NCBI GenBank assembly: GCA_964016885.1
Contig: OZ024743.1
Span: 18,578,872 to 18,642,871, forward strand
From: Eledone cirrhosa
Lineage: Eukaryota > Mollusca > Cephalopoda > Octopoda > Eledonidae
Direction: 5' to 3'
Length of the DNA: 64,000 bases
Of this stretch, positions 30,536 to 44,183 are shown in pieces. Positions within the stretch are counted from its first letter, which is position 1. Each line of letters begins with the position of its first letter. The position numbers and the translations under genes are program-made. The notes beneath the pieces are model-generated. The model was not told where the DNA came from. It searched no databases and worked only from the letters and a program-made list of their open reading frames with translations.

Positions 30536-32785
30536 ATTATTGTTCTGCAACCCCATGCATTGAACCACATTGTTAATAAGACAAAACCTATATATTTTCG
30601 AGCATTGATATGCATCTGTGTGTATATAAATGTTACTAGATATAAATTCCTTATAATTATCTCCAATTCATTTGTCGAGCAATATTTGGCCATGATTGCT
30701 ACTATGGTAGTAAGCTGGCCGCTGTCTTAATAACCACTCGCTTTCCACTGATTGACCTCCATGTCACGTGATTGATTCTTTTTGAATTTGCCGCGGACGT
30801 AGAGGCATTGATTTTCTCAATGGCTTGGAATCCAGTCCACGCATCGCTATTTCCATTCCACTGAATTATTTTTTTAATAAGTTTCCAGTGTCCTCGCTAT
30901 TTCTGGAGACCTATACGGAAAAAGACTTTCCTGATGACGGAATGATTTTCGATATGTTTCTTCGGAAAATATATTTACTCCATTCCAGAAACTAATTAGT
31001 TGGAAGTGATTTTTTAGGAAGTAAGTTAATTTTATAATTTTCTTATTTTACGTCTCTCATATTATTGTTCTGCAACCCCATGCATTGAACCACATTGTTA
31101 ATAAGACAAAACCTATATATTTGCTAGCATTGATATGCATCCGTGTGTATATAAATGTGACTAGATATAAATTCCTTATAATTATATCCAATTCATTTCA
31201 CAAGCAATATTTGGCCATGACTGCTACTATGGTAGTAAGCTGGCCGCTGTCTTAATAACCACTCGCTTTCCACTGATTGACCTCGATGTCACATGATTGA
31301 TTCTTTTTGAATTTGCGCGGACCTAGAGGCAGTGATTTGCTCAATGGCTTGGAATCCAGTCCACGCATCGCTATTTCCATTCCACTGAATTATTTTTTTA
31401 ATAAGTTTCCAGTGTCCTCGCTATGCCTGGAGACCTATACGGAAGAAGACTTTCCTGATGACTGAATGATTTTCGATATGTTTCTTCGGAAAATATATTT
31501 ACTCCATTCCAGAAACTAATTAGTTGGAAGTGATTTTTTAGTAAGTAAGTTAATTTTATAATTTTCTTATTTTACGTTTCTCATACTATTGTTCTGCAAC
31601 CCCATGCATTGAACCTCATTGTTAATAAGACAAAACCTATACATTTGCTAGCATTGATATGCATCTGTGTGTATATAAATGTTACTAGATATAAATTCCT
31701 TATAATTATCTCCAATTCATTTGTCGAGCAATATTTGGCCATGACTGCTACTATGGTAGTAAGCTGGCCGCTGTCTTAATAACCACTCGCTTTCATTGAT
31801 TGACCTCGATGTCACGTGATTGATTCTTTTTGAATTTGCCGCGGACGTAGAGAAGGCGATTTTCTCAATTGCTTGGAATCCAGTCCACGCATCGCTATTT
31901 CCATTCCACTGAATTATTTTTTTAATAATTTTCCAGTGTCCTTTCTATGCCTGGAGACCTATACGGGAAAAGACTTTCCTGATGACGGAAAGATTTTATA
32001 TAGGTTTCTTCGGAAAATATATTTACTCCATTCCAGAAACTAATTAGTTGGAAGTGATTTTTTAGTAAGTAAGTTAATTTTATAATTTTCTTATTTTACG
32101 TCTGTCATATTATTGTTCTGCAACCCCATGCATTGAACCACATTGTTAATAAGACAAAACCTATATATTTGCTAGCATTGGTATGCATCTGTGTGTATAT
32201 AAATGTTACTAGATATAAATTTCTTATAATTATCTCCAATTCATTTGTCGAGCAATATTTGGCCATGACTGCTACTATGGTAGTAAGCTGGACGCTGTCT
32301 TAATAACCACTCGCTTTCCACTGATTGACCTCGATGTCACGTGATTGATTCTTTTTGAATTTGCCGCGGACGTAGAGGCATTGATTTTCTCAATGGCTTG
32401 GAATCCAGTCCACGCATCGCTATTTCCATTCCACTGAATTATTTTTTTAATAAGTTTCCAGTGTCCTCGCTATGCCTGGAGACCTATACGGAAAAAGACT
32501 TTCCTGATAACGGAATGATTTTCGATATGTTTCTTCGGAAAATTTATTTACTCCATTCCAGAAACTAATTAGTTGGAAGTGATTTTTTAGTAAGTAAGTT
32601 AATTTTATAATTTTCTTATTTTACGTCTCTCATATTATTGTTCTGCAACCCCATGCATTGAACCACATTGTTAATAAGACAAAACCTATATATTTGCTAG
32701 CATTGATATGCATCTGTGTGTATATAAATGTTACTAGATATAAATTCCTTACAATTATCTCCAATTCATTTGTCGAGCAATATTT

Positions 32786-32818
32786 GGCCATGACTGCTAC
32801 TATGGTAGTAAGCTGGCC
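32786..32818. other. Dyad-symmetric site in the satellite monomer (example copy)
   Basis: Outer arms GGCCA (32786-32790) and TGGCC (32814-32818) enclose inner arms CTAC and GTAG (32797-32808) around TATG. It is present in most monomers; some variants break the inner (CTAA) or outer (TGTCC) arm. Confidence 0.45.
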
Positions 32819-33014
32819 GCTGTCTTAATAACCACTCGCTTTCCACTGATTGACCTCGATGTCACATGATTGATTCTTTTTGAATTTGCCGCGGACGTAG
32901 AGGCAGTGATTTTCTCAATGGCTTGGAATCCAGTCCACGCATCGCTATTTCCATTCCACTGAATTATTTTTTTAATAAGTTTCCAGTGTCCTCGCTATGC
33001 CTGGAGACCTATAC

Positions 33015-33066
33015 GGAAAAAGACTTTCCTGATGACGGAATGATTTTCGATATGTTTCTTCGGAAA
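33015..33066 (+). other. Three-hairpin module in the satellite monomer (example copy)
   Basis: In sense orientation the segment can form GGAAA-loop-TTTCC (33015-33029), CGGAA-TGAT-TTTCG (33036-33049) and TTTC-TTCG-GAAA (33055-33066). The last is a C(UUCG)G tetraloop in RNA. TGATGA links the first two. The module is repeated in most monomers of the array; this is one representative copy. Confidence 0.5.
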
Positions 33067-33163
33067 ATATATTTACTCCATTCCAGAAACTAATTAGTTG
33101 GAAGTGATTTTTTAGTATGTAAGTTAATTTTATAATTTTCTTATTTTATGTCTCTCATATTAT

Positions 33164-36100
33164 TGTTCTGCAACCCCATGCATTGAACTACATTGTTAAT
33201 AAGACAAAACCTATGTATTTGCTAGCATTGATATGCATATGTGTGTATATAAATGTTACTAGATATAAATTCCTTATAATTATCTCCAATTCATTTGTCG
33301 AGCAATATTTGGCCATGACTGCTACTATGGTAGTAAGCTGGCCGCTGTCTTAATAACCACTCGCTTTCATTGATTGACCTCGATGTCACGTGATTGATTC
33401 TTTTTGAATTTGCCGCGGACGTAGAGGAGGCGATTTTCTCAATTGCTTGGAATCCAGTCCACGCATCGCTATTTCCATTCCACTGAATTATTTTTTTAAT
33501 AATTTTCCAGTGTCCTTGCTATGCCTGGAGACCTATACGGGAAAAGACTTTCCTGATGACGGAAAGATTTTATATAGGTTTCTTCGGAAGATATATTTAC
33601 TCCATTCCAGAAACTAATTAGTTGGAAGTGATTTTTTAGTAAGTAAGTTAATTTTATAATTTTCTTATTTTACGTCTGTCATATTATTGTTCTGCAACCC
33701 CATGCATTGAACCACATTGTTAATAAGACAAAACCTATATATTTGCTAGCATTGGTATGCATCTGTGTGTATATAAATGTTACTAGATATAAATTTCTTA
33801 TAATTATCTCCAATTCATTTGTCGAGCAATATTTGGCCATGACTGCTACTATGGTAGTAAGCTGGCCGCTGTCTTAATAACCACTCGCTTTCCACTGATT
33901 GACCTCGATGTCACGTGATTGACTCTTTTTGAATTTGCCGCGGACGTAGAGGCATTGATTTTCTCAATGGCTTGGAATCCAGTCCACGCATCGCTATTTC
34001 CATTCCACTGAATTATTTTTTTAATAAGTTTCCAGTGTCCTCGCTATGCCTGGAGACCTATACGGAAAAAGACTTTCCTGATGACGGAATAATTTTCGAT
34101 ATGTTTCTTCGGAAAATTTATTTACTCCATTCCAGAAACTAATTAGTTGGAAGTGATTTTTTAGTAAGTAAGTTAATTTTATAATTTTCTTATTTTACGT
34201 CTCTCATATTATTGTTCTGCAACCCCATGCATTGAACCACATTGTTAATAAGACAAAACCTATATATTTGCTAGCATTGATATGCATCTGTGTGTATATA
34301 AATGTTACTAGATATAAATTCCTTACAATTATCTCCAATTCATTTGTCGAGCAATATTTGGCCATGACTGCTACTATGGTAGTAAGCTGGCCGCTGTCTT
34401 AATAACCACTCGCTTTCCACTGATTGACCTCGATGTCACATGATTGATTCTTTTTGAATTTGCCGCGGACGTAGAGGCAGTGATTTTCTCAATGGCTTGG
34501 AATCCAGTCCACGCATCGCTATTTCCATTCCACTGAATTATTTTTTTAATAAGTTTCCAGTGTCCTCGCTATGCCTGGAGACCTATACGGAAAAAGACTT
34601 TCCTGATGACGGAATGATTTTCGATATGTTTCTTCGGAAAATATATTTACTCCATTCCAGAAACTAATTAGTTGGAAGTGATTTTTTAGTATGTAAGTTA
34701 ATTTTATAATTTTCTTATTTTACGTCTCTCATATTATTGTTCTGCAACCCCATGCATTGAACTACATTGTTAATAAGACAAAACCTATGTATATGCTAGC
34801 ATTGATATGCATCTGTGTGTATATAAATGTTACTAGATATAAATTCCTTATAATTATCTCCAATTCATTTGTCGATCAATATTTGGCCATGACTGCTAAT
34901 ATGGTAGTAAGCTGGCCGCTGTCTTAATAACCACTCGCTTTCCACTGATTGACCTCGATGTCACGTGATTGATTCTTTTTGAATTTGCCGCGGACCTAGA
35001 GGCAGTGATTTTCTCAATGGCTTGGAATCCAGTCCACGCATCGCTATTTCCATTCCACTGAATTATTTTTTTAAAAAGTTTCCAGTGTCCTCGCTCTGCC
35101 TGGAGACCTATACGGAAAAAGACTTTCCTGATGACGGAATGATTTTCGATATGTTTCTTCGGAAAATATATTTACTCCATTCCAGAAACTAATTAGTTGG
35201 AAGTGATTTTTTAGTAAGTAAGTTAATTTTATAATTTTCTTATTTTACGTCTCTCATATTATTGTTCTGCAACCCCATGCATTGAACCACATTGTTAATA
35301 AGACAAAACCTATATATTTGCTAGCATTGATATGCATCTGTGTGTATATAAATGTTACTAGATATAAATTCCTTATAATTATCTCCAATTCATTTGTCGA
35401 GCAATATTTGGCCATGACTGCTACTATGGTAGTAAGCTGGCCGCTGTCTTAATAACCACTCGCTTTCCACTGATTGACCTCGATGTCACATGATTGATTC
35501 TTTTTGAATTTGCCGCGGACGTAGAGGCAGTGATTTTCTCAATGGCTTGGAATCCAGTCCACGCATCGCTATTTCCATTCCACTGAATTATTTTTTTAAT
35601 AAGTTTCCAGTGTCCTCGCTATGCCTGGAGACCTATACGGAAAAAGACTTTCCTGATGACGGAATGATTTTCGATATGTTTCTTCGGAAAATATATTTAC
35701 TCCATTCCAGAAACTAATTAGTTGGAAGTGATTTTTTAGTATGTAAGTTAATTTTATAATTTTCTTATTTTACGTCTCTCATATTATTGTTCTGCAACCC
35801 CATGCATTGAACTACATTGTTAATAAGACAAAACCTATGTATTTGCTAGCATTGATATGCATATGTGTGTATATAAATGTTACTAGATATAAATTCCTTA
35901 TAATTATCTCCAATTCATTTGTCGAGCAATATTTGGCCATGACTGCTACTATGGTAGTAAGCTGGCCGCTGTCTTAATAACCACTCGCTTTCCACTGATT
36001 GACCTCGATGTCACATGATTGATTCTTTTTGAATTTGCCGCGGACGTAGAGGCAGTGATTTTCTCAATGGCTTGGAATCCAGTCCACGCATCGCTATTTC

Positions 36101-39100
36101 CATTCCACTGAATTATTTTTTTAATAAGTTTCCAGTGTCCTCGCTATGCCTGGAGACCTATACGGAAAAAGACTTTCCTGATGACGGAATGATTTTCGAT
36201 ATGTTTCTTCGGAAAATATATTTACTCCATTCCAGAAACTAATTAGTTGGAAGTGATTTTTTAGTATGTAAGTTAATTTTATAATTTTCTTATTTTATGT
36301 CTCTCATATTATTGTTCTGCAACCCCATGCATTGAACTACATTGTTAATAAGACAAAACCTATGTATTTGCTAGCATTGATATGCATATGTGTGTATATA
36401 AATGTTACTAGATATAAATTCCTTATAATTATCTCCAATTCATTTGTCGAGCAATATTTGGCCATGACTGCTACTATGGTAGTAAGCTGGCCGCTGTCTT
36501 AATAACCACTCGCTTTCATTGATTGACCTCGATGTCACGTGATTGATTCTTTTTGAATTTGCCGCGGACGTAGAGGAGGCGATTTTCTCAATTGCTTGGA
36601 ATCCAGTCCACGCATCGCTATTTCCATTCCACTGAATTATTTTTTTAATAATTTTCCAGTGTCCTTGCTATGCCTGGAGACCTATACGGGAAAAGACTTT
36701 CCTGATGACGGAAAGATTTTATATAGGTTTCTTCGGAAGATATATTTACTCCATTCCAGAAACTAATTAGTTGGAAGTGATTTTTTAGTAAGTAAGTTAA
36801 TTTTATAATTTTCTTATTTTACGTCTGTCATATTATTGTTCTGCAACCCCATGCATTGAACCACATTGTTAATAAGACAAAACCTATATATTTGCTAGCA
36901 TTGGTATGCATCTGTGTGTATATAAATGTTACTAGATATAAATTTCTTATAATTATCTCCAATTCATTTGTCGAGCAATATTTGGCCATGACTGCTACTA
37001 TGGTAGTAAGCTGGCCGCTGTCTTAATAACCACTCGCTTTCCACTGATTGACCTCGATGTAACGTGATTGACTCTTTTTGAATTTGCCGCGGACGTAGAG
37101 GCATTGATTTTCTCAATGGCTTGGAATCCAGTCCACGCATCGCTATTTCCATTCCACTGAATTATTTTTTTAATAAGTTTCCAGTGTCCTCGCTATGCCT
37201 GGAGACCTATACGGAAAAAGACTTTCCTGATGACGGAATAATTTTCGATATGTTTCTTCGGAAAATTTATTTACTCCATTCCAGAAACTAATTAGTTGGA
37301 AGTGATTTTTTAGTAAGTAAGTTAATTTTATAATTTTCTTATTTTACGTCTCTCATATTATTGTTCTGCAACCCCATGCATTGAACCACATTGTTAATAA
37401 GACAAAACCTATATATTTGCTAGCATTGATATGCATCTGTGTGTATATAAATGTTACTAGATATAAATTCCTTACAATTATCTCCAATTCATTTGTCGAG
37501 CAATATTTGGCCATGACTGCTACTATGGTAGTAAGCTGGCCGCTGTCTTAATAACCACTCGCTTTCCACTGATTGACCTCGATGTCACATGATTGATTCT
37601 TTTTGAATTTGCCGCGGACGTAGAGGCAGTGATTTTCTCAATGGCTTGGAATCCAGTCCACGCATCGCTATTTCCATTCCACTGAATTATTTTTTTAATA
37701 AGTTTCCAGTGTCCTCGCTATGCCTGGAGACCTATACGGAAAAAGACTTTCCTGATGACGGAATGATTTTCGATATGTTTCTTCGGAAAATATATTTACT
37801 CCATTCCAGAAACTAATTAGTTGGAAGTGATTTTTTAGTATGTAAGTTAATTTTATAATTTTCTTATTTTACGTCTCTCATATTATTGTTCTGCAACCCC
37901 ATGCATTGAACTACATTGTTAATAAGACAAAACCTATGTATATGCTAGCATTGATATGCATCTGTGTGTATATAAATGTTACTAGATATAAATTCCTTAT
38001 AATTATCTCCAATTCATTTGTCGAGCAATATTTGGCCATGACTGCTAATATGGTAGTAAGCTGGCCGCTGTCTTAATAACCACTCGCTTTCCACTGATTG
38101 ACCTCGATGTCACGTGATTGATTCTTTTTGAATTTGCCGCGGACCTAGAGGCAGTGATTTTCTCAATGGCTTGGAATCCAGTCCACGCATCGCTATTTCC
38201 ATTCCACTGAATTATTTTTTTAAAAAGTTTCCAGTGTCCTCGCTCTGCCTGGAGACCTATACGGAAAAAGACTTTCCTGATGACGGAATCATTTTCGATA
38301 TGTTTCTTCGGAAAATATATTTACTCCATTCCAGAAACTAATTTGTTGGAAGTGATTTTTTAGTAAGTAAGTTAATTTTATAATTTTCTTATTTTACGTC
38401 TCTCATATTATTGTTCTGCAACCCCATGCATTGAACCACATTGTTAATAAGACAAAACCTATATATTTGCTAGCATTGATATGCATCTGTGTGTATATAA
38501 ATGTTACTAGATATAAATTCCTTATAATTATCTCCAATTCATTTGTCGAGCAATATTTGGCCATGACTGCTACTATGGTAGTAAGCTGGCCGCTGTCTTA
38601 ATAACCACTCGCTTTCCACTGATTGACCTCGATGTCACATGATTGATTCTTTTTGAATTTGCCGCGGACGTAGAGGCAGTGATTTTCTCAATGGCTTGGA
38701 ATCCAGTCCACGCATCGCTATTTCCATTCCACTGAATTATTTTTTTAATAAGTTTCCAGTGTCCTCGCTATGCCTGGAGACCTATACGGAAAAAGACTTT
38801 CCTGATGACGGAATGATTTTCGATATGTTTCTTCGGAAAATATATTTACTCCATTCCAGAAACTAATTAGTTGGAAGTGATTTTTTAGTATGTAAGTTAA
38901 TTTTATAATTTTCTTATTTTACGTCTCTCATATTATTGTTCTGCAACCCCATGCATTGAACTACATTGTTAATAAGACAAAACCTATGTATTTGCTAGCA
39001 TTGATATGCATATGTGTGTATATAAATGTTACTAGATATAAATTCCTTATAATTATCTCCAATTCATTTGTCGAGCAATATTTGGCCATGACTGCTACTA

Positions 39101-39460
39101 TGGTAGTAAGCTGGCCGCTGTCTTAATAACCACTCGCTTTCCACTGATTGACCTCGATGTCACATGATTGATTCTTTTTGAATTTGCCCCGGACGTAGAG
39201 GCAGTGATTTTCTCAATGGCTTGGAATCCAGTCCACGCATCGCTATTTCCATTCCACTGAATTATTTTTTTAATAAGTTTCCAGTGTCCTCGCTATGCCT
39301 GGAGACCTATACGGAAAAAGACTTTCCTGATGACGGAATGATTTTCGATATGTTTCTTCGGAAAATATATTTACTCCATTCCAGAAACTAATTAGTTGGA
39401 AGTGATTTTTTAGTATGTAAGTTAATTTTATAATTTTCTTATTTTACGTCTCTCATATTA
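33164..39460 (+). repeat. Higher-order repeat, 6 monomers (3.15 kb), two copies
   Basis: Copy 1 is 33164-36312 and copy 2 is 36313-39460. Diagnostic variants recur 3148 bp apart: the GGTATGCATC variant (33754, 36902), the GAGGAGGCG variant (33424, 36572), and the TGTATATGC variant (34789, 37937). The two copies are nearly identical, far closer than neighbouring monomers are to each other. Confidence 0.85.
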
Positions 39461-42400
39461 TTGTTCTGCAACCCCATGCATTGAACTACATTGTTAATAA
39501 GACAAAACCTATGTATATGCTAGCATTGATATGCATCTGTGTGTATATAAATGTTACTAGATATAAATTCCTTATAATTATCTCCAATTCATTTGTCGAG
39601 CAATATTTGGCCATGACTGCTAATATGGTAGTAAGCTGGCCGCTGTCTTAATAACCACTCGCTTTCCACTGATTGACCTCGATGTCACGTGATTGATTCT
39701 TTTTGAATTTGCCGCGGACCTAGAGGCAGTGATTTTCTCAATGGCTTGGAATCCAGTCCACGCATCGCTATTTCCATTCCACTGAATTATTTTTTTAAAA
39801 AGTTTCCAGTGTCCTCGCTCTGCCTGGAGACCTATACGGAAAAAGACTTTCCTGATGACGGAATGATTTTCGATATGTTTCTTCGGAAAATATATTTACT
39901 CCATTCCAGAAACTAATTAGTTGGAAGTGATTTTTTAGTAAGTAAGTTAATTTTATAATTTTCTTATTTTACGTCTCTCATATTATTGTTCTGCAACCCC
40001 ATGCATTGAACCACATTGTTAATAAGACAAAACCTATATATTTGCTAGCATTGATATGCATCTGTGTGTATATAAATGTTACTAGATATAAATTCCTTAT
40101 AATTATCTCCAATTCATTTGTCGAGCAATATTTGGCCATGACTGCTACTATGGTAGTAAGCTGGCCGCTGTCTTAATAACCACTCGCTTTCCACTGATTG
40201 ACCTCGATGTCACATGATTGATTCTTTTTGAATTTGCCGCGGACGTAGAGGCAGTGATTTTCTCAATGGCTTGGAATCCAGTCCACGCATCGCTATTTCC
40301 ATTCCACTGAATTATTTTTTTAATAAGTTTCCAGTGTCCTCGCTATGCCTGGAGACCTATACGGAAAAAGACTTTCCTGATGACGGAATGATTTTCGATA
40401 TGTTTCTTCGGAAAATATATTTACTCCATTCCAGAAACTAATTAGTTGGAAGTGATTTTTTAGTATGTAAGTTAATTTTATAATTTTCTTATTTTACGTC
40501 TCTCATATTATTGTTCTGCAACCCCATGCATTGAACTACATTGTTAATAAGACAAAACCTATGTATTTGCTAGCATTGATATGCATATGTGTGTATATAA
40601 ATGTTACTAGATATAAATTCCTTATAATTATCTCCAATTCATTTGTCGAGCAATATTTGGCCATGACTGCTACTATGGTTGTAAGCTGGCCGCTGTCTTA
40701 AAAACCACTCGCTTTCCACTGATTGACCTCGATGTCACATGATTGATTCTTTTTGAATTTGCGCGGACATAGAGGCAGTGATTTTCTCAATGGCTTGGAA
40801 TCCAGTCCACGCATCGCTATTTCCATTCCACTGAATTATTTTTTTAATAAGTTTCCAGTGTCCTCGCTATGCCTGGAGACCTATACGGAAAAAGACTTTC
40901 CTGATGACTGAATGATTTTCGATATGTTTCTTCGGAAAATATATTTACTCCATTCCAGAAACTAATTAGTTGGAAGTGATTTTTTAGTAAGTAAGTTAAT
41001 TTTATAATTTTCTTATTTTACGTCTCTCATATTATTGTTCTGCAACCCCATGCATTGAACCACATTGTTAATAAGACAAAACCTATACATTTGCTAGCAT
41101 TGATATGCATCTGTGTGTATATAAATGTTACTAGATATAAATTCCTTATAATTATCTCCAATTCATTTGTCGAGCAATATTTGGCCATGACTGCTACTAT
41201 GGTAGTAAGCTGGCCGCTGTCTTAATAACCACTCGCTTTCCACTGATTGACCTCGATGTCACATGATTGATTCTTTTTGAATTTGCCGCGGACGTAGAGG
41301 CAGTGATTTTCTCAATGGCTTGGAATCCAGTCCACGCATCGCTATTTCCATTCCACTGAATTATTTTTTTAATAAGTTTCCAGTGTCCTCGCTATGCCTG
41401 GAGACCTATACGGAAAAAGACTTTCCTGATGACGGAATGATTTTCGATATGTTTCTTCGGAAAATATATTTACTCCATTCCAGAAACTAATTAGTTGGAA
41501 GTGATTTTTTAGTATGTAAGTTAATTTTATAATTTTCTTATTTTACGTCTCTCATATTATTGTTCTGCAACCCCATGCATTGAACTACATTGTTAATAAG
41601 ACAAAACCTATGTATATGCTAGCATTGATATGCATCTGTGTGTATATAAATGTTACTAGATATAAATTCCTTATAATTATCTCCAATTCATTTGTCGAGC
41701 AATATTTGGCCATGACTGCTAATATGGTAGTAAGCTGGCCGCTGTCTTAATAACCACTCGCTTTCCACTGATTGACCTCGATGTCACGTGATTGATTCTT
41801 TTTGAATTTGCCGCGGACCTAGAGGCAGTGATTTTCTCAATGGCTTGGAATCCAGTCCACGCATCGCTATTTCCATTCCACTGAATTATTTTTTTAAAAA
41901 GTTTCCCGTGTCCTCGCTCTGCCTGGAGACCTATACGGAAAAAGACTTTCCTGATGACGGAATGATTTTCGATATGTTTCTTCGGAAAATATATTTACTC
42001 CATTCCAGAAACTAATTAGTTGGAAGTGATTTTTTAGTAAGTAAGTTAATTTTATAATTTTCTTATTTTACGTCTCTCATATTATTGTTCTGCAACCCCA
42101 TGCATTGAACCACATTGTTAATAAGACAAAACCTATATATTTGCTAGCATTGATATGCATCTGTGTGTATATAAATGTTACTAGATATAAATTCCTTATA
42201 ATTATCTCCAATTCATTTGTCGAGCAATATTTGGCCATGACTGCTACTATGGTAGTAAGCTGGCCGCTGTCTTAATAACCACTCGCTTTCCACTGATTGA
42301 CCTCGATGTCACATGATTGATTCTTTTTGAATTTGCCGCGGACGTAGAGGCAGTGATTTTCTCAATGGCTTGGAATCCAGTCCACGCATCGCTATTTCCA

Positions 42401-43659
42401 TTCCACTGAATTATTTTTTTAATAAGTTTCCAGTGTCCTCGCTATGCCTGGAGACCTATACGGAAAAAGACTTTCCTGATGACGGAATGATTTTCGATAT
42501 GTTTCTTCGGAAAATATATTTACTCCATTCCAGAAACTAATTAGTTGGAAGTGATTTTTTAGTATGTAAGTTAATTTTATAATTTTCTTATTTTACGTCT
42601 CTCATATTATTGTTCTGCAACCCCATGCATTGAACTACATTGTTAATAAGACAAAACCTATGTATTTGCTAGCATTGATATGCATATGTGTGTATATAAA
42701 TGTTACTAGATATAAATTCCTTATAATTATCTCCAATTCATTTGTCGAGCAATATTTGGCCATGACTGCTACTATGGTTGTAAGCTGGCCGCTGTCTTAA
42801 AAACCACTCGCTTTCCACTGATTGACCTCGATGTCACATGATTGATTCTTTTTGAATTTGCGCGGACATAGAGGCAGTGATTTTCTCAATGGCTTGGAAT
42901 CCAGTCCACGCATCGCTATTTCCATTCCACTGAATTATTTTTTTAATAAGTTTCCAGTGTCCTCGCTATGCCTGGAGACCTATACGGAAAAAGACTTTCC
43001 TGATGACTGAATGATTTTCGATATGTTTCTTCGGAAAATATATTTACTCCATTCCAGAAACTAATTAGTTGGAAGTGATTTTTTAGTAAGTAAGTTAATT
43101 TTATAATTTTCTTATTTTACGTCTCTCATATTATTGTTCTGCAACCCCATGCATTGAACCACATTGTTAATAAGACAAAACCTATACATTTGCTAGCATT
43201 GATATGCATCTGTGTGTATATAAATGTTACTAGATATAAATTCCTTATAATTATCTCCAATTCATTTGTCGAGCAATATTTGGCCATGACTGCTACTATG
43301 GTAGTAAGCTGGCCGCTATCTTAATAACCACTCGCTTTCATTGATTGACCTCGATGTCACGTGATTGATTCTTTTTGAATTTGCCGCGGACGTAGAGGAG
43401 GCGATTTTCTCAATTGCTTGGAATCCAGTCCACGCATCGCTATTTCCATTCCACTGAATTATTTTTTTAATAATTTTCCAGTGTCCTTGCTATGCCTGGA
43501 GACCTATACGGGAAAAGACTTTCCTGATGACGGAAAGATTTTATATAGGTTTCTTCGGAAAATATATTTACCACATTACAGAAACTAATTAGTTGGAAGT
43601 GATTTTTTAGTAAGTAAGTTAATTTTATAATTTTCTTATTTTACGTCTGTCATATTATT
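39461..43659 (+). repeat. Higher-order repeat, 4 monomers (2.1 kb), two copies
   Basis: Anchors at 39462, 41561 and 43659. The variant TTTGCGCGGACATAGAG occurs at about 40760, 42860 and 44957, and TTGTAAGCTGG at 40680 and 42779. The last monomer of the second copy switches to the GAGGAGGCG type. Confidence 0.75.
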
Positions 43660-44183
43660 GTTCTGCAACCCCATGCATTGAACCACATTGTTAATAAGAC
43701 AAAACCTATATATTTGCTAGCATTGATATGCATCTGTGTGTATATAAATGTTACTAGATATAAATTTCTTATAATTATCTCCAATTCATTTGTCGAGCAA
43801 TATTTGGCCATGACTGCTACTATGGTAGTAAGCTGGCCGCCGTCTTAATAACCACTCGCTTTCCACTGATTGACCTCGATGTCACGTGATTGATTCTTTT
43901 TGAATTTGCCGCGGACGTAGAGGCATTGATTTTCTCAATGGCTTGGAATCCAGTCCACGCATCGCTATTTCCATTCCACTGAATTATTTTTTTAATAAGT
44001 TTCCAGTGTCCTCGCTATGCCTGGAGACCTATACGGAAAAAGACTTTCCTGATGACGGAATGATTTTCGATATGTTTCTTCGGAAAATATATTTACTCCA
44101 TTCCAGAAACTAATTAGTTGGAAGTGATTTTTTAGTATGTAAGTTAATTTTATAATTTTCTTATTTTACGTCTCTCATATTAT

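Noticed and set aside
33025..33066. Functional hammerhead ribozyme in the satellite monomer
   Set aside because: CTGATGA and GAAA are both present, but GAAA does not follow stem II at the canonical place, I could not pair a stem III with an NUH cleavage site, and many monomers replace TGATGA by TTCGGA. Kept only as a structural observation.
36964..37152. 62-codon minus-strand frame in the satellite
   Set aside because: Present only because one monomer variant lacks a stop; no coding signal.
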